Assembly: GCA_963556495.2 (NCBI GenBank)
Contig: OY747713.1
Span: forward strand, 372,001-436,000
Direction of reading: 5' to 3'
Length of the DNA: 64,000 bases
Origin: Valencia hispanica
Lineage: Eukaryota; Chordata; Actinopteri; Cyprinodontiformes; Valenciidae
Shown: piece by piece, positions 56,105-64,000 of the stretch
How the letters are laid out: the number at the start of each line of letters is the position of its first letter
Position numbering within the stretch: the stretch's first letter is position 1
Notes under the pieces: model-generated
Told to the model about the DNA's origin: nothing
Seen by the model: only the letters and a program-made list of their open reading frames with translations
Databases searched by the model: none
Program-made: the position numbers and the translations under genes

Positions 56105-56887
56105 TTAACTGTAAACCATAATCATATATACTTTATTTATAAAGCGCTTTTCATACAAACAATGCAGCTCAAAGTTCTTTACAGATTAAAAAGACCACAT
56201 TTTCATCCTCCCCCACATAATTAAAAACACGGTCACATTTATACCCCCCTCCTCCCCACCCAGCATTCCTGCACACATGAAAGAGCAACAATAAAAGGAC
56301 ATCTGGGCCGAGTACAGATGAACCAGGTTAGGAAACACCATCAGAGGAGCCGTCTGCACCGGCAGCAGCAGATTAACTGCAGCAGCCGAGGCACCGACCC
56401 AGAGCGCTCAGAGGAGGGGAGGCCGAGACCCCCACCTCCACCCAAGCTCCACCTGGAGAGCAGCTACAGCCGAGGCAGAGGAAGGGCTCCCATAGAGGAA
56501 ACACTGGAAGGAAGATTAAAGTAACAGGTTAAGATATAAAATAAAGAGTAGATAAATATGAGATGTAAAGAATTAAACCGACAATTATAATCAGTTAAAA
56601 GCTATGTTAAAAAGGTGAGTCTTGATCCTGCTCTTAAAAACATGAACGTTCTCTGAGGTTCTCCAGCAGCCTGTTCCAGAGGTGAGGAACATAATAATGG
56701 AAAGACGCCTCACCATGAGTGTGTGTCCTGACTTTAGGGATGACAAGGAGACAGAGGAGCGCAGAGACCGCCAAGGTTCATATGGTAAAAGTAGTTCTGA
56801 GAGATAAGAAGGTCCAAGACCATTAAGACACTTAAAAACCATTAAAAGAACCTTAAAATACACAAAAGGCTGCAATGGCCTAGTCAA
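56105..56887 (-). mobile_element. L2/CR1-type LINE 3' end
   Basis: The minus strand encodes VFKCLNGLGPSYLSELLLPY and FKSRIKTHLFNIAF (56591-56887), the C-terminal block of CR1/L2-type proteins, with one frame change between. The tail lies near 56120 (TTTATTTATAAAGCGCTTTT on the + strand). Confidence 0.75.
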
Positions 56888-56950
56888 AGTCCAGGCCGCA
56901 ACCTGACTGAGATGCTGTGGTGGGACCCTGAGAATGTTCCTCCACAGTAA
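56871..56950 (+). mobile_element. Tc1 transposase motif relic
   Basis: Reads QWPSQSPGRNLTEMLWW, close to the WPSQSPDLNPIE motif of Tc1 transposases. Isolated fragment. Confidence 0.6.
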
Positions 56951-59760
56951 TGTCAGTAAATGATGAAGCTGGAGAAGGTTCTACTGTCTTACTTTTTTCT
57001 AACAATCTATAAAAAGATCAAATGTAGATTATTTTTAGTGCTTTAAAATGTGACGTTCTTTAAAGCAGAACTTGGAGGTGGCCAGCGCTGCCTGGCTGCT
57101 CGTCCTGCCAACAGCGCCATCTATCCTCCAGCAGATGATCTGAATTGTCAGTGAAATTTAAAATGAGCCGTTTCTGGTCTTCAGAACCATCAGCTGTGTT
57201 TGTCTTTATTAGATATAAGCTCATTAAATGCTCCTCAGAGCTGGTCGAGTCGTTTCCATCACAGGAGAACGTTCAGCTTTAAGAACCTCCAGAAAGTCGC
57301 TCTTCAGGAGCAGAAGCTCTAAGAAACATTTGGAGCGACGGTTTAACTATGTTGTCTGTGTGCATCGGGCTCAATATGTTCTCAATTTGATCCCACAGAG
57401 CAGGAAGCAGGAGGAACCTCTGATGAATGTGATGGTCCGTTGGCTTCAGAACCTCTTTCATCTTTCTCTGTAGCTGCAGGTCCGCTCAGGAAGACCTGAA
57501 GCTCTGCAGGTTGGATCCAACTCTAAAGACGTCTCGGTACAGTTCAGTCCAAACATGTCAGACTTTTTCTCATCTTGATTTAAAACTAGAAAACCATCTG
57601 AATTTGGGTCGTTTCCATTTGAGGCCTAACTTAAAGATGAACTCTGAAGTTCTGCTGGGACCCATCGGGTTAATGTGCAGCAGATCCGGTCCGACCCAAT
57701 CACAGAGAGGAAACTCCCTGCAGCAAATCCTCCAGAACCCACACTGACCCTCTGTCAGATGTTCTGGACCGGTCCAATCCATGGAGGCTCCTGAGAATCT
57801 GCACAACAGGTTGTAATGTTAACAAAATCACAGTTTATTTGCTGGTTTTAATTTAGAATTTCCTGGTTTGGTCTTTAATATATCTCCATGGTTACGTTTA
57901 CCCATCCGTACCCAGAGCTGGGTTTGGTGTTGGACGGCTTGGTTTATGATTCGTCCCGGTTCTAAAGAGCTGCTGAAGGTTTAGTCATTACTGTCTGCTT
58001 AGTTAGGCTTGGTCTTAATAGCTGCTGGGTTAGGACTCTGTAACGGGTCACAGCGGCGTTCATCGGGTTTCAATTCTATGGTTTTAATTTGAAATGCACA
58101 ATTATTTCTTCTTCTTACTTCACCCTGTTGAATATCCAGGAAGAGATGTTCTCCCTGTGGAACGCCTGCTGAAGGACTGAAGCCAGACATGAGGTCCACC
58201 TGGAGAACCTTTCTAGTTTTTTATTGTTTTTAAAAAACTTTTAGTTGCAGGTTTTTTATTTTGTATTTTCTGTATTGTCATTGCATTAAGAACATGCGTC
58301 AGTCAAAATCGCTGGAGTTAATATTTAAAACTGCCTGATCAGGGTTCTGCATCTTTTCCATCCATCCATTTTCTCCTCAGTCCAACTGAATAAATGTAGT
58401 TTAGAAACAGGATGGCTCCGTTTGTTATGGGATGTTGATAAATAAAAACAAACAGAGAAAAATAGATTAACAAATATTACTGGGACTTTGTGTCATTGTG
58501 TTGTGGAAATATGAAATCATTCCATGGAAATAATGCAGTTGTTGTAATTTCTGTCCTTTAAACCATCATTTGGTCCTTTAGGGTTCTGGTCGGTTTTAGC
58601 CAGTTAACAGGAGTCGTGGTGGAAGGTCTGAAGAAGCACTTGTGGCTCCGGAGCTGCAGGTTGCAGAACCCTGGTTTATATTTGGTTCAGTTGATCCTCA
58701 AACAGAACCTCTCAGAAGCACATTAACAATCATTTCATTCTCCCTGGTTTTACTTCTATGTGTTTATTAAAAGTGACTCAGAGTTCATCTTTATATTTAT
58801 CAGGTTGTACAAAAGTCTTCATTTACACCTGAACCACTGAAACTAAAGTTTAAACAATTATTCATATATCCTTTGCCTCAAAATCTGAAATGTGAGCCCG
58901 GTTTAGTCTGGTGTTTGTAAACCAGAACTTTGTGACTCTGCCGGGTTTGGACCTTTGAATCAAATGTCTCCTAGACAGAGAGGAGAGTCCGACTGTCTCG
59001 GCCATTGGTTCTGCCAGAGCTGCTGCAGAGCCTTTTGGACCGGACTGAACCTCAGTGGAGTTTCTACGCTGCAGCTGATCTTCTGTTTTCTCTTCTGAGG
59101 AAAAGTTATGAAAATGATTCCATAACCTGGTTTGAGGCATGCAGGATGCGACATTTCTGCAAACACTTCTCTTCTCAACTCGATTACATTCATCCCATAA
59201 GTGGCAGCAAAAACACTCACGCAGCACAATCTGGGGAACATTTGTTCAAATTAGTGCATTTATTTCCCATTTCTGCAGCTTTCTGACGAGCTGGAAAAGA
59301 AGAGCTGCCATTATGCCATTAAGCTATCCTGTTACTAAGTGGCTTCTGCAGCCATGTTGCTCCCACTAAATTCCACAGCAGCCTGTTTGGAGGAAGGAGC
59401 GAGCGGCAGAGATAACCTCACTGTTACTCATCTGAGGAGGTCAAAGAGTTTAAAGAGCTTTAAGGGAGGCGAGATGTTTCCACACAGACAAATAATCAAA
59501 TGTTGCTTTTATCATATTGGAGGTGATGGATTCAGTCCAACTCTGCTCAGGAACCAGTGAGGAACCCAAGAGAGGAACTCAGAGGCCACTGACTAGAAGG
59601 ATGCAGTGAATTTCAGAAATGAATTGATTGATTTAGAGGTTTTTGGAACCAGCACCTCTGGCTCTGAGAGCCGGATCTTGAACTGGAAAAGTGTTGTGTG
59701 TCTTCGGGGTCGAGGTTTTGGTCCGAAGGGAGGACTTAAAGTATCTCAGGGTTAGGGTTC
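56951..59760. other. intergenic, no gene recognised
   Basis: Both strands show only short open frames with no known domain. No splice-flanked conserved coding stretch was seen. Confidence 0.45.
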
Positions 59761-59769
59761 ACAGTATTT

Positions 59770-59885
59770 TTGAATTAAATCGAAGGTCCTGGGTTTGATT
59801 CCCAGCCTGGAGTCTTTCTGTTTGGAATCTGCATGTACTCCCCAGGTACTCCAGCTTCCTCCCAACCGTCTCTAAGCTTCCTCTA
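59770..59885 (+). repeat. SINE-like fragment with a possible B box
   Basis: Contains CTGGGTTTGATTCCCAGCCT, whose GGTTTGATTCC is near the polymerase III B box, followed by TCTGCATGTACTCCCCAGGT and ACTCCAGCTTCCTCCCA, a dispersed fish repeat. No A box was found. Confidence 0.45.
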
Positions 59886-60967
59886 GGTCTGAGTGTGTGC
59901 ATTGTTGTCCTCCTCCTCTTGTCCAATCATCACTGGAGATAGAACCCCGCCCATCGTCTATTCAGAGAGGGAGGAGACATGTTGGCTGATGTTCATTCAT
60001 TATATTTCTGATCTGAGAGAGTTTGTTGTTCTCATCAGTTCATTTGTGATCTCCAACAGACCCAATACTACAGGAGATGAATGTTTTATTATCATTATTA
60101 TTAATGACCAAAAACATTTTTAAAATCTGTTTGTCTCCTGCCTCCGTCGTTGCAGAACCTGTCGTAACCTCCGGCTCCCAGAAGGTGGCGCTCTCAATGC
60201 TTCTGGAAGCTCCCGCTCTCTCATGACTCCTCCCTCAGCTGTTACCAAGGCGACAGGTTTGCACAGGGAAACAGAACCGGTGATTCTGCAGCAAAGACGG
60301 ACCTATGATGGGGGGTCAGTAGAAGGAGCGTCGGCGGTGGTGTTGTAGGGGTCAAAGGTCAGCTGTTCGTCAGGAGAACCATAAAACCAACCCGGACCTG
60401 AGTAGATGAGGAATGTTCAGCAGATTTCCTTCAGAACCAACTCTGCTGCTGCTGCTCAGCATCATCAAACACTTTATAAAGTTCTGAGTTTGCTCAGACG
60501 TGTCTGAGAGGCAACAATATTCCAAATCAAGCAGGTGGTTCCGACCCATTGCTTTCCCAGCTTTTAAAGAACTTCCAGCCCAGTCCAGTGATCCAGGGTG
60601 ATTCTGTTCAGGAGTTGGATTCTTAGGGAATGAGCCGTTGAAAGAAAAGCCTTACTGAGTCCAAACCGCGTCATTCCAGAGACGGCGCTCAGCGTAGACC
60701 TGTGGGTTAGTGATGGGGGAGACCACCCCCAAATCTAGATCCTGAACCTGAGACGTCTGGAGACTCCGGTCCAAACCTGAGGAAAAGCATCAATCCCAGC
60801 AGCAGGATCAGACAGGTTTGAACGTTTCCTGGACAGAAGAAGATCTGCAGTGTGATTCTGACCCAGCAGCTACAGAACCAGAAGATGTTTCTGCACCAGG
60901 TGGAAAGAATGATCGGAGGAAACGTGTTTGTAACGGATCTGGGCTTTTCTGAGGCAGAGCGACTGGA
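59886..60967. other. intergenic, no gene recognised
   Basis: Nothing I can assign on either strand. Confidence 0.4.
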
Positions 60968-61662
60968 CCCGATGATACACAACTATATTTATCCATAAAT
61001 CCTGATGAACCCAGTCAGTTAGGTAGATTACAGGCATGTCTGGAAGACATAAAAACATGGATGACTCTAAACTTTTTGCTTTTAAATTCTGACAAAACAG
61101 AAGTTTCTGTCTTTGGACCAGAAGTTCTTAAACAGAAACTGATTAGTCAATCACTTCATCTGGATGGCATTAAATTGGCCCCCAGTAATAACGTAAAGAA
61201 CCTCGGCGTTATTTCTGACCAAGACTTGACATTTAAATCCCATATTAAACAGGTTTCTAAGGTTTCTTTCTTTCACCTCCGGAATATTTATAAAAATGTC
61301 TTCCTTCTGTGTCTCTGCTCTGTCTTCTCAAACCCCCAGACGGTCGTGGCAGATGGCCGCTCCTACTGAGCCTGGTTCTGTTGGAGGTTTCTTCCTGTTA
61401 AAGGGGAGTTTTTCCTCTCCACCGTCGCTACATGCTTGCTCAGTATGAGGGATTGCTGAAGGATTGCTGAAGGATTGCTGAGGTTGGAGTCTGAATCAAC
61501 GGGACGCAACCTCAAGTCAACGACTCGATTCAATCTGCTGGGATTCCTTAGATAGAAAACTTTAATCTGATTGGATGATTGTTTTAAAATCACTTATCTT
61601 GTGAAAAGCCTTGAGATGAAACATCTGTTGTGAATCGGCGCTATAGAAATAAACTGAATAAT
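60968..61662 (+). mobile_element. L2/CR1-type LINE, 5'-truncated
   Basis: The + strand opens at DDTQLYLSINPDEPSQLGRL, continues KTWMTLNFLLLNSDKTEVSV and NLGVISDQDLTFKSHIKQVS, then loses frame near 61300. The 3' tail (GACGGTCGTGGCAGATGGCC ... CGCTATAGAAATAAACTGAA) matches the inverted pair at 24975 and 41197. Confidence 0.85.
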
Positions 61663-61689
61663 AATTGTCATTAATCTGGGGCTTCTGGG

Positions 61690-62880
61690 TATTTTTGGAT
61701 GGTTCTTCTTCCAGGGTGGATCAACTCCCATGATTTTTAAAAGTGAGGAAACAGTAGATTAGTTTGAGTTTCTCTGATCCACACAGGGTCAAAATTATCC
61801 ACACACTCCCATCATTTTAACAGGTAGCAGTTTTATTATGATAGAGGACCGGTTCTAGCCCAATGAATGACCTTCGTGTCCATGATGAGGTGGATACGTC
61901 TGGGGTTTTATATGGCAGGTAGAACCTTAACTAGCTTCTGGTCCATATCTGACCCCTGACCCTGCTTTTTTCCAGTCCAGAACCAGTTTGGCATCAATAT
62001 CCTGTTGAAACGTCAAACTAGGTCCAAGTTTCAGACATCTAGTTGGTGGTTTGAGGTAACATTGAAGAATTTGGAGGTTGTCCTCCACCTTCATTTTTCC
62101 ATCCACTCGTGTGTCAGGATCAATGGTAGCCAAACAGCCCCACAGCATGATTCTGCCACCACCATGCTTCACTATTAGTTCAGTGCTCTTAGGTCTGAAG
62201 GTCTCTGTTTCCTCCAGACATTAATCTTCTCAATGTGTCCGAACAGCTCCGTCTTTGTCTCGTCTGCCCAACACATTTTTCTTCAGAAGACGTTTTGTTT
62301 GTCCATGCAGACCACTGGAGGTTTTTAGTCCAGCTTTATGATGTCAGTTTGGGAGCAGGAGATAATTCCTCCGTCCATGATGAAGCTTCACTGAGGACAA
62401 TGACCTGGTGCTCCAGAAGTTAACAGCTCATGGTTGAGTTGAGTATTGGTAGTTCTCGGGTTGTTCCTGAACATTATAACCAGATTCCTTTAACCTGAGG
62501 GGGGCAGTTTGGGTCAGGTGGTTAAAACTTGGATCCGTTCGGCTTTTCCAACAGGACATCTAACCAAGCACATCCAAACTGGTTCTGGACTGGAGAAAGC
62601 CGACTGGAATGGTTTTCCCAAAGCTCCGACCTGTAGGAAAGTTGTGGGCCGTGTTAAAAAGCCGGTCTTTTCCAGGAAACTAACCAGCTTAGATGAATTG
62701 AACCAGTTCTGCCCAGCAGAGGTCCAACATCCAACCAGAATGATACCAGAAGCTTGGTGATGGTTCTGGTCCGGCTGCAGCTTGGTGGGAGACAGTAGAG
62801 GAGAGTATGTATGTCTCCAAGTCTGTATGTATAATTTTGACCGTGTGGATCAGAACTAATCCACATAAAGTCAAAGTTGT
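61690..62880 (-). mobile_element. Tc1-like element with decayed transposase
   Basis: On the minus strand DETKTELFGH (near 62260), MKHGGGRIMLWGCLATIDPD (62172 down) and KVEDNLQILQCYL follow in the order of a Tc1 catalytic domain, with stops between. Matching inverted segments TCTGATCCACAC and GGTCAAAATTAT lie at about 61774-61802 and 62838-62854, marking subterminal repeats. Confidence 0.75.
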
Positions 62881-63545
62881 GCTCTCAGTTCAAATGAATC
62901 ATTAAGACCCAAAATGAATCAGAACTTTATTTTCATGATTTCTATGATGTCAGTAAATGTCTGACTAGAACCAAGTATGTTTATCAGGTGTATGATGTGG
63001 TTCTGTCTGATACCCGAACCCAGACAGAACCCTACAGGACCCTGGAGCTAACTGACGTCCAAATCCACGAGTCAATCAGCAGTGCAGCTATTTATTAACA
63101 AAAGACGTGTTCATTGCAGCACATGCTTCACCCCCCCATCCACCCCTCCGCACTAGAACCAGCAGCTTTCCATGAGGTCAATCAAACAAGCGGGGGTCTT
63201 TAAATGAGAAGCCGCTGAGCCTCGTCTCCGTGACGAAACACACCAATTGGGTTTCACAAGAGTCCCAAGATATGGCATCCCAGCGGGGAGGGAGGGGCGT
63301 CTGCTAATCTGTTACACAACATGCTGGGATCAAGAGATGAAAACGTTTGATAGCAACTAATTAATAAGGGGCAGTGGGGCGGAGGGGGGGGGCTGATGGG
63401 TGGAAAAGAGGCCTCAGAATGTCTGTGGGTTTGACGCAGGACAAAATCAGATTTATTTTATCGTCCTGCAAAGTAAAAACTAATTCTCCAAAAAGCCTTT
63501 TGAGATTCAGCTGAGATCAACTAATGAATCCCAACTGGTTTCACT
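62881..63545. other. intergenic, no gene recognised
   Basis: No coding or element signal beyond short C and G runs (63130, 63384). Confidence 0.4.
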
Positions 63546-64000
63546 GAAATGGGTCGTATTTAGTCCCAGTTTAGTCTGTGGGTCGTATTTAGTCCCAGGT
63601 GAGTCTGTGGGTTGTATTTAGTCCCAGGTGAGTCTGTGGGTCGTATTTAGTCCCAGTTTAGTCTGTGGGTCGCATTTAGTCCCAGGTGAGTCTGTGGGTT
63701 GTATTTAGTCCCAGGTGAGTCTGTGGGTCGTATTTAGTCCCAGGTGAGTCTGTGGGTCGTATTTAGTCCCAGGTGAGTCTGTGGGTCGTATTTAGTCCCA
63801 GGTGAGTCTGTGGGTCGTATTTAGTCCCAGGTGAGTCTGTGGGTCGTATTTAGTCCCAGGTGAGTCTGGGGGTCGTATTTAGTCCCAGGTGAGTCTGGGG
63901 GTCGTATTTAGTCCCAGGTGAGTCTGTGGGTCGTATTTAGTCCCAGGGGAGTCTGTGGGTCGTATTTAGTCCCATGTGAGTCTGTGGGTCGCATTTAGTC
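63546..64000. repeat. 29-bp minisatellite running off the right edge
   Basis: About 15-16 units of GGGTCGTATTTAGTCCCAGG plus TGAGTCTGT, with TTTAGT and TCTGGG variants. The array continues beyond the window. Confidence 0.96.

Noticed and set aside
59770..59885. Possible tRNA gene because of the B-box-like GGTTTGATTCC
   Set aside because: No A box, cloverleaf or acceptor stem could be formed; it fits a dispersed repeat better.
53782..64000. Tandem arrays considered as CRISPR-like repeats
   Set aside because: The units are directly adjacent with no unique spacers, and the genome is eukaryotic; they are minisatellites.

Overview
This window is nuclear DNA from a ray-finned (teleost) fish. It holds one vertebrate gene, split into small exons with GT/AG introns, in DNA crowded with typical teleost mobile elements: Rex3, L2/CR1-clade LINEs, Tc1-like, PIF/Harbinger and hAT elements, and a THAP-encoding element flanked by TTAA. 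I cannot name the species.

The host gene is atp9b, a P4-type ATPase, on the + strand. I placed 26 consecutive coding exons from 18425 to 52166. Together they encode the last 963 residues plus a stop, and the reading phase is kept across every junction. Roughly the first 180 residues (the 5' exons and the promoter) are not in the window. The P4-ATPase landmarks are all present: DGET, PISL, the phosphorylated Asp of DKTGT, KGA, TGDK and GDGGND. Exon 25 is a 33-base microexon that is frame-neutral and sits between pyrimidine-rich tracts. The 3' UTR probably ends near 53050-53075.

The first 16.4 kb is a nest of transposons. A 5'-truncated Rex3 LINE is split by a PIF/Harbinger element (1251-15405, target duplication TAA). 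The Harbinger transposase intron holds a 7.3-kb element flanked by TTAA (6920-14199), which encodes a THAP/DDE transposase and is probably of the Kolobok superfamily. One intron of that transposase holds a Tc1-like element (8352-9496, TA). LINE and hAT debris also lies inside the Harbinger element. The TTAA element carries a second gene on the opposite strand: an intact four-exon, 168-residue reading frame that closely resembles the cytoplasmic cysteine-rich 'ballast' domain at the C terminus of the P2X7 receptor. The stop codons of the two genes overlap. I regard this as the most interesting object in the window.

The atp9b introns hold foldback and TTAA-flanked MITEs, hAT and Tc1 relics, an inverted pair of LINE tails 16 kb apart, a minisatellite starting just after the exon 23 donor, a partly deleted L2/CR1 LINE, and a 400-bp homopyrimidine tract.

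From about 53.1 to 64 kb I recognise no host gene. This stretch holds a Tc1 transposase relic that runs in frame into a 1.65-kb minisatellite, more LINE and Tc1 relics, and a 29-bp minisatellite that runs off the right edge.
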